The translations under genes were made by a program, and so were the position numbers. DNA of 7,677 nt from an uncultured Flavobacteriaceae bacterium (GTDB taxonomy: Bacteria; Bacteroidota; Bacteroidia; Flavobacteriales; Flavobacteriaceae), in contig CAMZMA010000175.1 in NCBI GenBank assembly GCA_947311815.1, positions 1 through 7,677 of the forward strand, read 5' to 3'. Numbering within the stretch: the first letter of the stretch is position 1; each line of letters starts with the position of its first letter. This document shows positions 1 to 5,828 of this stretch, piece after piece. The notes under the pieces were generated by a model, which was given only the letters and a program-made list of their open reading frames with translations, ran no database searches and was not told the origin of the DNA.

Positions 1-468
1 GTAGGCGAAAATGATGAATTTGAACGTCAAATGTTATCGGGCGAGTTGGATGTAGAATTAACTCCACAAGGAACTTTGGCCGAAAAATGTAGAGCAGCAC
101 AAGCAGGTTTTCCAGCATTTTACACACCAGCAGGTTACGGAACAGAAGTTGCCCAAGGAAAAGAAACCAGAGAATTTGACGGAAAAATGTACGTCTTAGA
201 ACCCGCTTTTAAAGCCGATTTTTCTTTTGTAAAAGCTTGGAAAGGAGATACTGCAGGAAACTTAATTTTTAAAGGAACTGCACGTAATTTTAACCCCAAT
301 ATGTGTGGTGCAGCAACCATTACCGTTGCCGAAGTAGAAGAATTAGTGCCTGCGGGCGAGTTAGACCCAAATCAAATACATATTCCAGGGATTTTTGTAC
401 AACGTATTTTTGAAGGAAAAAATTACGAAAAGAGAATTGAACAACGTACGGTGACGGCTAAAGTTTAA
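1..468 (+). CDS. scoA: 3-oxoacid CoA-transferase subunit A (ScoA), 5' end missing
   Basis: This is the alpha subunit of succinyl-CoA:3-ketoacid CoA-transferase. With ScoB it moves CoA between succinyl-CoA and acetoacetate, in ketone-body or short-chain acyl-CoA metabolism in the cytoplasm. The frame is open from base 1, so 155 C-terminal residues of a usual ~230 are present and the first in-frame ATG at 31 is internal. Recognisable family segments are LDVELTPQGTLAEKCRA, GFPAFYTPAGYGTEVAQGKE, a 'GTARNFNP' strand and the C-terminal 'IPGIFVQRIF' segment. The catalytic glutamate is carried by subunit B. The sequence looks intact to the TAA stop at 466-468. That stop lies inside the first unit of a 16-bp tandem repeat leading into an unrelated gene, so scoA is separated from scoB by about 420 bp. 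The closely related AtoD type is the alternative name; the sequence alone cannot fix the acyl-CoA preference. Confidence 0.93.
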   Translation, partial: VGENDEFERQMLSGELDVELTPQGTLAEKCRAAQAGFPAFYTPAGYGTEVAQGKETREFDGKMYVLEPAFKADFSFVKAWKGDTAGNLIFKGTARNFNPNMCGAATITVAEVEELVPAGELDPNQIHIPGIFVQRIFEGKNYEKRIEQRTVTAKV

Positions 469-512
469 TGTAGCAATGAATTAATGTAGCAATGAATTAA
501 TGTAACAATGAA
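465..512. repeat. Three tandem 16-bp units joining scoA stop to the next start
   Basis: Units TTAATGTAGCAATGAA at 465-480 and 481-496 are identical. The third, 497-512, reads TTAATGTAACAATGAA, with one G-to-A change. The first unit contains the TAA stop of scoA (466-468) and the third contains the ATG of the four-helix-bundle gene (508-510). Units 1 and 2 each carry the two-codon frame ATG-AAT-TAA (476-484 and 492-500), which becomes a long frame only after unit 3. TAACAATG at 503-510 is the exact reverse complement of CATTGTTA at 856-863, on the other side of the gene. Confidence 0.9.
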
Positions 513-849
513 AAATCCAGTAGTTGATAAATCTATAGAAGTTGCATTGTTAATTATTTCATATTGCGAACTTTTACAAAGAGAAAAGAAATATGTAATT
601 GCTCGTCAATTATTAAAATCAGGAACAAGTATAGGAGCAAATATACATGAAGCCCAAAATGCCGAGAGTAAAGCAGATTTTATTCATAAAATAAAAATAG
701 CAACAAAAGAATTAGAAGAAACAAAGTATTGGTTACTTCTTTGTAAAGAATCAGAAAATTATCCAACGCATCCTACATTAGAACAAAAAGTGAAAGAAGT
801 AGGGTTGATTTTATATAAAATTTTAAGTACAAGTATCAAATCAAAATAA
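508..849 (+). CDS. Four-helix-bundle protein, 23S rRNA intervening-sequence (IVP/S23) family
   Basis: A 113-aa cytoplasmic protein with the family signature at about residues 34-78: QLLKSGTSIGANIHEA, then 'AESKADFIHKIKIATKELEET' split around its conserved SKADF core, then YWLLLC. Relatives form four-helix bundles that assemble into pentamers. They are named after proteins encoded in 23S rRNA intervening sequences (as in Leptospira and Coxiella), and they resemble Avd, the accessory protein of diversity-generating retroelements. Their cellular role is not settled. Here the gene is not in rRNA, and no reverse transcriptase or variable repeat is visible in the window. It sits between scoA and scoB with no apparent metabolic link. 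The ATG at 508 is chosen because the family N-terminus begins within a few residues of it; it lies in the last unit of a 16-bp repeat. No Shine-Dalgarno sequence is seen. The length is normal (about 115-125 aa) and the gene looks intact. Confidence 0.9.
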   Translation: MKNPVVDKSIEVALLIISYCELLQREKKYVIARQLLKSGTSIGANIHEAQNAESKADFIHKIKIATKELEETKYWLLLCKESENYPTHPTLEQKVKEVGLILYKILSTSIKSK

Positions 850-884
850 TTGATACATTGTTATATGAACTAAATTGATACATT
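848..884. repeat. 12-bp direct repeat flanking the right junction of the four-helix-bundle gene
   Basis: AATTGATACATT occurs exactly at 848-859 and 873-884, 25 bp apart. The first copy overlaps the TAA stop of the four-helix-bundle gene (847-849). The second ends 2 bp before the scoB ATG (887). Between them, CATTGTTA at 856-863 is the inverse of TAACAATG at 503-510. A TTG (850-852), 18-bp spacer and TAAATTGA (871-878) only partly match a Bacteroidota promoter (TTG, then TAnnTTTG), so local promoter activity for scoB is possible but unproven. Confidence 0.8.
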
Positions 885-886
885 TT

Positions 887-1546
887 ATGTTAACTAAACA
901 ACAAATAGCGCAAAGAATAGCACAAGAATTACAAGACAAATGGTATGTCAATTTAGGTATCGGAATTCCTACCTTGGTTGCCAATTACATCCCAAAAGGA
1001 ATTGAAGTAGAGTTTCAATCAGAAAACGGATTGTTAGGTATGGGACCTTTCCCAATTGAAGGAACAGAAGATGCCGATTTAATAAATGCAGGTAAACAAA
1101 CCGTAACCATTTTAGATGGAGGTTCTTTGTTTGATTCTTCATTAAGTTTCGCTATGATACGTGGGCAACACGTACAATTAACTGTTTTAGGAGCGATGGA
1201 AGTTGCTCAAAATGGAGATATTGCTAACTGGAAAATACCAGGAAAAATGGTAAAAGGTATGGGAGGTGCAATGGATTTAGTAGCATCGGCAAATAATATT
1301 ATTGTCGCCATGATGCACACCAACAAACGTGGCGAATCTAAACTATTAAAACAATGTTCTTTACCCTTAACAGGCGTAGGTTGTGTTACCAAAATAGTAA
1401 CCAATTTAGCGGTGTTAGAAGTGAAAAACGGTGCTTTTCATTTGTTAGAAAGAGCTCCGGGAGTTTCTGTTGATGAAATTAAAACTGCCACTGCTGGTGA
1501 TTTGGTTGTGTCAGGAAAAATTCCTGAAATGAAATTTCCTTCTTAA
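887..1546 (+). CDS. scoB: 3-oxoacid CoA-transferase subunit B (ScoB)
   Basis: This is the beta subunit of succinyl-CoA:3-ketoacid CoA-transferase, 219 aa, the normal family length. The family N-terminus MLTKQQIAQRIAQEL starts at the ATG at 887; a TTG four codons upstream (875) would add only repeat-derived residues. NLGIGIPTLVANYIP (22-36) and SENGLLGMGP (45-54) are diagnostic. E46 in SENG corresponds to the glutamate that forms the enzyme-CoA thioester. A 'MVKGMGGAMDLV' segment and the C-terminal 'GDLVVSGKIPEM' segment complete the fold. The protein should pair with ScoA, whose gene ends 418 bp upstream. In most genomes the two genes nearly touch; here a foreign-looking gene intervenes, so co-translation is lost and co-transcription would have to run through the insert. 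The gene itself shows no damage. Confidence 0.95.
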   Translation: MLTKQQIAQRIAQELQDKWYVNLGIGIPTLVANYIPKGIEVEFQSENGLLGMGPFPIEGTEDADLINAGKQTVTILDGGSLFDSSLSFAMIRGQHVQLTVLGAMEVAQNGDIANWKIPGKMVKGMGGAMDLVASANNIIVAMMHTNKRGESKLLKQCSLPLTGVGCVTKIVTNLAVLEVKNGAFHLLERAPGVSVDEIKTATAGDLVVSGKIPEMKFPS

Positions 1547-1559
1547 ACTTTTTGAGCAT

Positions 1560-1787
1560 ATGAAATTATTTATAAAATATCACTTTTTTATTTTTCCTGC
1601 CTTGGTGGCTTTAATAGGGGTGATAATTTATTATGTATTTGGTTACAAACCAACTACAACTACTATTTTAATCAATATGGGTATAGCGTATATTTTCGCT
1701 CCAAAAATTACCAGTTTTGAAACACAGACAGGAACAAAAAATCAATTAAAAAGGTTGTTTTTTAAAAAAGTAATAATTTTAGATTAA
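1560..1787 (+). CDS. Small membrane protein of unknown function
   Basis: A 75-aa protein I cannot assign to a named family. It has two hydrophobic stretches, about residues 8-28 (including FPALVALIGVIIYYVFGY) and about 33-50 (including TILINMGIAYIFAPKI). A basic C-terminal tail contains NQLKRLFFKKVI. This suggests a small two-pass inner-membrane protein or a hairpin with a cytosolic basic tail. It starts 13 bp after the scoB stop and ends 2 bp before the exodeoxyribonuclease start, so it is almost certainly transcribed with them. The tight packing, a start codon right after scoB and the clean hydrophobic pattern favour a real gene. The proposed topology is inference. Confidence 0.7.
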   Translation: MKLFIKYHFFIFPALVALIGVIIYYVFGYKPTTTTILINMGIAYIFAPKITSFETQTGTKNQLKRLFFKKVIILD

Positions 1788-1789
1788 TA

Positions 1790-2551
1790 ATGAAAATCAT
1801 ATCATACAACGTAAACGGTATTAGAGCTGCTGTAAAAAAAGGATTTATTGATTGGTTGCAACAAGCAAATCCAGATGTAATTTGCATACAAGAAACCAAA
1901 GCACACAAAGAACAATTAGACTTGGTGGCTTTTGAAAAAGCAGGTTATCCGTATCATTATTGGTTTTCAGCACAGAAAAAAGGCTATTCTAGTGTCGCTA
2001 TTTTGTGCAAAGAAAAACCCAATCATATCGAATACGGAACAGGTATTGAAACTATGGATTTTGAAGGAAGAAACCTTCGGGTAGATTTTGATGACGTTTC
2101 TATTTTGAGCTTGTATTTGCCATCAGGCACCAATGATGCTCGCCTAAATTTTAAACTCAATTATATGGATGAATTTCAAGACTATATAAACGAGTTAAAG
2201 AATAATATCCCTAATTTAGTAATCTGTGGCGATTACAATATTTGTCATCAAGAAATAGACATTCATAATCCGAAAATGAAAGGAGTTTCAGGATTTTTAC
2301 CCATCGAAAGAGAATGGATTGGAAATTTTATTGATAGCGGATTTATAGATAGTTTTCGTCATCTAAACAAAGAACCTCATCATTATAGTTGGTGGTCTTA
2401 CAGAGCAAATGCTAGAAATAACAACAAAGGTTGGCGTATCGATTATAATATGGTAGCAGCACCTTTAAAAAACAATATTAAAAGAGCTTATATTTTACCC
2501 GAAGCAAAACACTCTGATCATTGCCCCATTGTGGTTGAATTGGATGTTTAG
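1790..2551 (+). CDS. xth: Exodeoxyribonuclease III / AP endonuclease (ExoA type)
   Basis: A 253-aa DNA repair nuclease of the exonuclease-endonuclease-phosphatase superfamily. It incises 5' of abasic sites and trims blocked 3' ends during base excision repair. All expected active-site residues are visible: N7 in SYNVNGIRAA; E35 in QETK (metal ligand); Y109 in YLPSGT; D148 and N150 in GDYN; D218 in the WRIDYN motif; and D243-H244 in SDHCP. The length and the HQEIDIHNPK and WWSYRANARNNNKGWRIDY segments match the B. subtilis ExoA / E. coli Xth group rather than a general endonuclease/phosphatase. The start at 1790 lies 2 bp after the preceding stop and gives the standard MKIISYNVNG N-terminus, which suggests translational coupling. 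The TAG stop (2549-2551) is also the first triplet of a heptanucleotide array. 'exoA' is an equally valid symbol. Confidence 0.95.
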   Translation: MKIISYNVNGIRAAVKKGFIDWLQQANPDVICIQETKAHKEQLDLVAFEKAGYPYHYWFSAQKKGYSSVAILCKEKPNHIEYGTGIETMDFEGRNLRVDFDDVSILSLYLPSGTNDARLNFKLNYMDEFQDYINELKNNIPNLVICGDYNICHQEIDIHNPKMKGVSGFLPIEREWIGNFIDSGFIDSFRHLNKEPHHYSWWSYRANARNNNKGWRIDYNMVAAPLKNNIKRAYILPEAKHSDHCPIVVELDV

Positions 2552-2695
2552 TTGTTAGGGATTAGTTGTTAGTAATTAGGGGTTAGTAACTAAGGACTAG
2601 GGATTAGTAACTAGTTGTTAGTAACTAGTTGTTAGTAACTAGTGATTAGTAACTAGTGATTAGTGACTAGGAATTAGCGAATAGGAACTTGTAAC
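2549..2695. repeat. Heptanucleotide tandem array, 21 units of 7 bp
   Basis: The 147 bp divide without gaps into 21 heptamers with a TAGTNNY-like consensus. The first 17 or so run in order TAGTTGT, TAGGGAT, TAGTTGT, TAGTAAT, TAGGGGT, TAGTAAC, TAAGGAC, TAGGGAT, TAGTAAC, and so on to the degenerate right end TAGGAAT, TAGCGAA, TAGGAAC, TTGTAAC. In the middle (2605-2660), TAGTAAC alternates with TAGTTGT or TAGTGAT, making a 14-bp higher-order unit with ACTAGT at 2610, 2624, 2638 and 2652. The first heptamer begins on the stop codon of the nuclease gene. Because 7 is not a multiple of 3, TAG falls in all three forward frames every 21 bp, so the array is non-coding on this strand. It fills nearly all of the gap to the next gene. 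Confidence 0.93.
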
Positions 2696-2699
2696 AACC
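2691..2699 (+). repeat. GTAACAACC, copy 1 (right end of heptamer array)
   Basis: GTAACAACC overlaps the last heptamer and begins the A-rich leader of the gene at 2719. An exact second copy is at 3174-3182, 483 bp downstream, where it ends the decamer array before the next gene. Similarity continues loosely after both copies: A-rich, then GAAATAA, then ATGAAAAAAATACT at the start codon. Confidence 0.75.
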
Positions 2700-2718
2700 C
2701 AAAAATTCGAAATAAATA

Positions 2719-3129
2719 ATGAAAAAAATACTTTTAATAATTTTCTTAATTGGGTTTGACTCTTTTGCCCAAGATTTAACCTGTAAAGATTTTAAAGAAG
2801 GTGCTTTTGTGGTGCCTGCGGATAGTATTACAAAGATTTCATACGAAATAATTAGAAAAGGAAATACGCAAAAAGAAATTGTATCTGACCCTGAGTTTAA
2901 ACAAGTTTCTTTTGGAAAAATAAAATGGATAACAGATTGTAGCTATAAAACAAATTACGATACAACCAAGATGAAGCTAACAAAATATCAGGAATTTATA
3001 AATAAAAACGGAGGGGTTTTAGTTGAAATGATAAAGATAAAAGGGAAATGTTTTTACTTTAAATCAATGTTAAAGATTGGTGACAAAACAGAACGAATTG
3101 ACGGAAAATTATGTAAAAAAGAGCATTAA
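2719..3129 (+). CDS. Small secreted protein of unknown function
   Basis: A 136-aa protein with an N-terminal signal peptide: MKK, a hydrophobic core ILLIIFLIGF, and likely cleavage after SFA at about residue 17. The mature part has four cysteines (C22, C74, C111, C132) that could form two disulphides in the periplasm. It is rich in lysine and predicted-strand patterns, with a 'CKDFKEGAF' start and a 'GKIKWITDCSYK' motif. I have seen this general pattern in small Bacteroidota secreted proteins but cannot name the family or a role. It starts 23 bp after the heptamer array and is followed 8 bp after its stop by a decamer array, so it lies between two repeat blocks and is probably its own unit. 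The ATG at 2719 is the only start that gives a signal peptide. Confidence 0.8.
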   Translation: MKKILLIIFLIGFDSFAQDLTCKDFKEGAFVVPADSITKISYEIIRKGNTQKEIVSDPEFKQVSFGKIKWITDCSYKTNYDTTKMKLTKYQEFINKNGGVLVEMIKIKGKCFYFKSMLKIGDKTERIDGKLCKKEH

Positions 3130-3137
3130 TATAAAAC

Positions 3138-3177
3138 CTCCGTGAATCTTCCTGTTGCTCTGTGCAGCTCCGTGTAA
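3138..3177. repeat. Decanucleotide tandem array, 4 units of 10 bp
   Basis: Four exact-length units have the consensus CTCCGTGNNN: CTCCGTGAAT (3138), CTTCCTGTTG (3148), CTCTGTGCAG (3158) and CTCCGTGTAA (3168). Units 1 and 4 share CTCCGTG exactly; units 2 and 3 carry two and one changes in it. The block is much richer in G and C than the surrounding intergenic DNA, and its 10-bp step is close to one helical turn. It lies 8 bp after the small secreted gene and about 30 bp before the mltD start. Confidence 0.85.
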
Positions 3178-3182
3178 CAACC
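3174..3182 (+). repeat. GTAACAACC, copy 2 (right end of decamer array)
   Basis: An exact copy of GTAACAACC at 2691-2699. It overlaps the last decamer and opens the leader of the mltD gene. The two copies bracket the small secreted gene plus the decamer array. Confidence 0.75.
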
Positions 3183-3207
3183 TCAAATTAGAAATAACAA
3201 TATTAAA

Positions 3208-4686
3208 ATGAAAAAAATACTCTTCTTACTTTTTATCACATCACGTTTGTTTTCGCAAGCACCAACAGATACTATCGCTAAAAAATTAACCAAAGCAGAT
3301 TTGTTTACTGATGTTGATATTGTAATGATTGATAGCCTGTTATTAGATAGTAAATATCAATCACCTTTGTACGATACGGCTCAATATGTGATGAAAGACA
3401 TCGCTAAAAAAGATATTTCATCGGTAGCATTATCATCAGAAACCTTAAAAAAACGATTGCAAAATCTTGATAACAAAACGCCTTTTCATATTGCCTATAA
3501 TCCGTCTTTAGAAAAAGTCATAAAATCATATTTAAAATACAGAAAAAAATACTATCCGAAGTTAATGGCAAGGGCAAAATACTATTTTCCGATGTTCGAA
3601 AAGTATTTAGATCAATACGATGTGCCGTTAGAAATGAAATATTTAGCCATTGTAGAATCTGCTTTAAGACCCGCAGCAAAATCTAGAGTTGGCGCAACAG
3701 GTTTGTGGCAATTTATGTATGGCACAGGTTTAGAGTACAATTTAAAAGTAAGTTCGTATGTAGATGAGCGCCAAGACCCCGTAAAAGCAACCATTGCTGC
3801 ATGTAAATACCTATCTAGATTATACACCGTTTTTGGCGATTGGGATTTAGCGTTAGCAGCCTACAATTCGGGCCCAGGAAACGTGTCAAAAGCTATAAAA
3901 CGTTCTGGCGGCTATAAAAATTATTGGAATATTAGACCCTATTTACCTACAGAAACTGCTGGATATGTTCCTGCTTTTTACGCCACCATGTATATTTTTG
4001 AATATGCCGATGAGCATCATTTACAAGCAGAAATGCCCGAAATTCATCATTTTGAAACCGATACCATTCGTGTAAAAAACACCATTTCTTTCGATCAAAT
4101 ATCAGAAAAAACAGGAATTAGTACCGAGTTGTTACAACTCTTAAATCCGTCATACAAATTAGGAATTATCCCGTTTGTTGATGGAAAAAACTATGTACTT
4201 ACATTGCCAAGAAAAAACACGATTGATTTTATTGATAAAGAGCAAGCTATTTACACATTGGCAAAAGAAGATGCTGCGAAAAGAGAAAAACCGCTTCCTA
4301 AGTATTTTGAAATGGATAAACGCATAAGATATCGTGTGCGAAGTGGCGATTATTTGGGCAAAATTGCACGTAAATTTGGCGTTCGTGTGAGCAGTCTTAA
4401 AAGATGGAATCGATTACGGAACAATCGTTTAAAAATCGGACAACGATTAAGTATTTATCCGAAAAAATTTAAAACAGTCAAAGCAATATCGTCTAACAAA
4501 AAGAAAAAACACAAACGTGTAAAAAAAGGAAACTATACAACGTACACCGTTAAAAAAGGAGATTCACTTTGGACCATTTCTAGGAAGTTTAAAAACGTTT
4601 CTGTAGATGATTTAAAAAAGTGGAACAATATTTGGGGGAGTAAAGGTTTAAAAATAGGTACCAAACTAAAAATCATTAAAAGCTAA
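3208..4686 (+). CDS. mltD: Membrane-bound lytic murein transglycosylase D-like, SLT plus LysM domains
   Basis: A 492-aa periplasmic enzyme that cleaves the glycan strands of peptidoglycan to leave 1,6-anhydro ends. The signal peptide is residues 1-17 (MKKILFLLF, likely cut near LFSQ); no lipobox cysteine is seen, unlike E. coli MltD. The SLT (goose-lysozyme-like) domain spans about 130-265. E150 in 'YLAIVES' is the catalytic acid, followed by GATGLWQFM (162-170) and LAAYNSGPGNV (216-226). Residues about 288-335 look like a degenerate LysM. Two clear LysM domains follow at 374-418 (YRVRSGDYLGKIARKFGV) and 445-490 (YTVKKGDSLWTISRKF), joined by a very Lys-rich linker (419-443). LysM domains bind N-acetylglucosamine and hold the enzyme on the wall. 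The start gives the signal peptide, and the stop lies 5 bp before the next ATG, so the two are probably one operon. Confidence 0.93.
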   Translation: MKKILFLLFITSRLFSQAPTDTIAKKLTKADLFTDVDIVMIDSLLLDSKYQSPLYDTAQYVMKDIAKKDISSVALSSETLKKRLQNLDNKTPFHIAYNPSLEKVIKSYLKYRKKYYPKLMARAKYYFPMFEKYLDQYDVPLEMKYLAIVESALRPAAKSRVGATGLWQFMYGTGLEYNLKVSSYVDERQDPVKATIAACKYLSRLYTVFGDWDLALAAYNSGPGNVSKAIKRSGGYKNYWNIRPYLPTETAGYVPAFYATMYIFEYADEHHLQAEMPEIHHFETDTIRVKNTISFDQISEKTGISTELLQLLNPSYKLGIIPFVDGKNYVLTLPRKNTIDFIDKEQAIYTLAKEDAAKREKPLPKYFEMDKRIRYRVRSGDYLGKIARKFGVRVSSLKRWNRLRNNRLKIGQRLSIYPKKFKTVKAISSNKKKKHKRVKKGNYTTYTVKKGDSLWTISRKFKNVSVDDLKKWNNIWGSKGLKIGTKLKIIKS

Positions 4687-4691
4687 CAATT

Positions 4692-5678
4692 ATGAAAAAA
4701 ATTACCACTATTCTTGCCCTTACATTTTTTATTTCTTCTTGCTCAGACGGTAAAAATACGTTTGTGTTAAAAAGTTCTATCGGTAAAGACAACCGAGTTT
4801 TAGTAGTTACCAAAGCCCTTTTTTGGGAAGGAAACATCGGAAAAGAAATACGGAATTATTTAGGCGAAACCATGGTAGGTTTACCACAACCAGAACCTGT
4901 TTTTACTTTGTCTCAAGTAGATCCTCAAGGGTTTTCTAAACGCTTAAATGGTAGCAGAAATATTTTAATTGTAGAAAAAAATGAGTCAGAAAAATTTACC
5001 GTTGTACATGATAAATATGCACAACCACAAACCATTATTTATCTTTCTGGCAAAGACAAAGCATCAATAGTTGGTCTGATTAAAAAGCATCAAAAAGAAA
5101 TTATTAAAGTGTTTAAATTGGCTGATGTAAAGGTAATTCAACAGCGTTTTTCAAAAAAAAAGAAAGACATTGCTACTTTTAAAACCATTAAAAATTTAGG
5201 AATTTCATTAACCATTCCTTCTAGTTTTAGAAAAGTTGATGATACGGGCGATTTTTTATGGCTTCGTCAACATTTAAAAAGTGGTATTGCAAGAGGAGAC
5301 GGAAGTAACAATATTTTAGTCTATTCTTTTCCTATAAATGACTCTTCGGCTATTGCAGATAACATCACCGCTTTAAGAGATTCTATTGGTAAAAAATACA
5401 TTCCAGGTTCTGCCGAAGGCATGTATATGATTACCGAAGAAGCTTATACACCTTTTACAGTTGATGCTATTGTTGATGGAAAAAAAGCCTACGAAACCAG
5501 AGGGAAATGGGAAGTTAAAAACGATTTTATGGCAGGTCCTTTTGTAAATTATACAGTAGTTGATGAAAAAAATAACAGAATTGTAGTTGTAGAAGGATTT
5601 ACCTATGCACCATCAGTGAACAAACGTGAGTTTATTTTTGAATTAGAAGCAATTGCTAGAAGTTTACAAATAAAGTAA
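4692..5678 (+). CDS. DUF4837 family lipoprotein
   Basis: A 328-aa predicted outer-membrane or periplasmic lipoprotein. The signal MKKITTILALTFFISSC ends in a lipobox with C17 as the acylated cysteine, followed by S-D-G. The body matches my recollection of DUF4837, a Bacteroidota family of unknown function. 'NRVLVVTKALFWEGNIGKEI' opens it, then GLPQPEPVFTLSQVDP at about 63-78, then a second half with DFLWLRQHL, NILVYSFPI, AYETRGKWEV and a late 'VVVEGFTYAP' strand. No catalytic motif is evident. It starts 5 bp after the mltD-like stop, so the two are likely co-expressed. A role in envelope maintenance alongside the transglycosylase is an inference from position only. Confidence 0.85.
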   Translation: MKKITTILALTFFISSCSDGKNTFVLKSSIGKDNRVLVVTKALFWEGNIGKEIRNYLGETMVGLPQPEPVFTLSQVDPQGFSKRLNGSRNILIVEKNESEKFTVVHDKYAQPQTIIYLSGKDKASIVGLIKKHQKEIIKVFKLADVKVIQQRFSKKKKDIATFKTIKNLGISLTIPSSFRKVDDTGDFLWLRQHLKSGIARGDGSNNILVYSFPINDSSAIADNITALRDSIGKKYIPGSAEGMYMITEEAYTPFTVDAIVDGKKAYETRGKWEVKNDFMAGPFVNYTVVDEKNNRIVVVEGFTYAPSVNKREFIFELEAIARSLQIK

Positions 5679-5701
5679 TAAAACTGCTATGGTAAACGCT
5701 T

Positions 5702-5716
5702 ACTTTTTATAAAAGT
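5702..5716. other. Short perfect AT-rich hairpin
   Basis: ACTTTT (5702-5707) and AAAAGT (5711-5716) are perfect inverted repeats around a 3-base TAT. The stem is short and AT-rich, so it may be chance. It sits 23 bp after the DUF4837 stop. Confidence 0.3.
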
Positions 5717-5723
5717 CATAAAC

Positions 5724-5755
5724 CTTCTTTGTAAGTAAGAAGACTTGTGTTTTTT
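5724..5755 (+). terminator. Possible intrinsic terminator after the mltD-DUF4837 operon
   Basis: CTTCTT (5724-5729) pairs with AAGAAG (5737-5742) across a 7-base loop. An outer AAGTC (5713-5717) could pair with GACTT (5742-5746) through a bulge, and a run of six T follows at 5750-5755. The stem has few G-C pairs and the T run begins 7 bases after the inner stem, so this is only a fair candidate. Its position between the lipoprotein gene and the separately spaced oxygenase gene is right for a terminator. Confidence 0.35.
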
Positions 5756-5795
5756 AAGATTGTTGAAAATTTACCTTATCAAAAAAGAAGAGCCT

Positions 5796-5811
5796 TAAAT
5801 TTGTAACTTTA
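5796..5811 (+). promoter_or_regulatory. Possible Bacteroidota -7 promoter element before the oxygenase gene
   Basis: TAAATTTG (5796-5803) matches the Bacteroidota -7 consensus TAnnTTTG exactly, and the overlapping TAACTTTA (5804-5811) matches it with one change. No well-spaced -33 TTG is present; the nearest TTG (5763-5765) is 30 bp upstream, and a TTA at 5771-5773 gives a 22-bp spacer. The start codon is 26 bp after the first element and 18 bp after the second, which would give a short leader. The 150-bp gap otherwise holds only the two weak hairpins. Confidence 0.4.
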
Positions 5812-5828
5812 CAAATAAAAAACACCTA

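Noticed and set aside
135..320. Open frame of 61 codons on the - strand opposite scoA
   Set aside because: It lies wholly inside a well-supported CDS, has no recognisable domain, and is a shadow of the coding strand.
508..849. Complete diversity-generating retroelement
   Set aside because: Only an Avd-like family protein is seen; there is no reverse transcriptase and no template/variable repeat pair in the window.
465..884. Insertion sequence with terminal inverted repeats
   Set aside because: The inverted match is only 8 bp, there is no transposase, and flanking repeats differ in unit and length on the two sides.
875..886. TTG start giving scoB four extra N-terminal residues
   Set aside because: The extra residues come from the 12-bp repeat, while ATG at 887 gives the standard family N-terminus.
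1207..1404. Open frame of 65 codons on the - strand opposite scoB
   Set aside because: Same reason: fully inside scoB, with no family pattern and no upstream signal.
2549..2695. CRISPR array
   Set aside because: The units are 7 bp with no spacers, and no cas gene is present; it is a simple tandem array.
3612..3827. Open frame of 71 codons on the - strand opposite the transglycosylase domain
   Set aside because: It mirrors the conserved catalytic region of mltD, so conservation belongs to the + strand.
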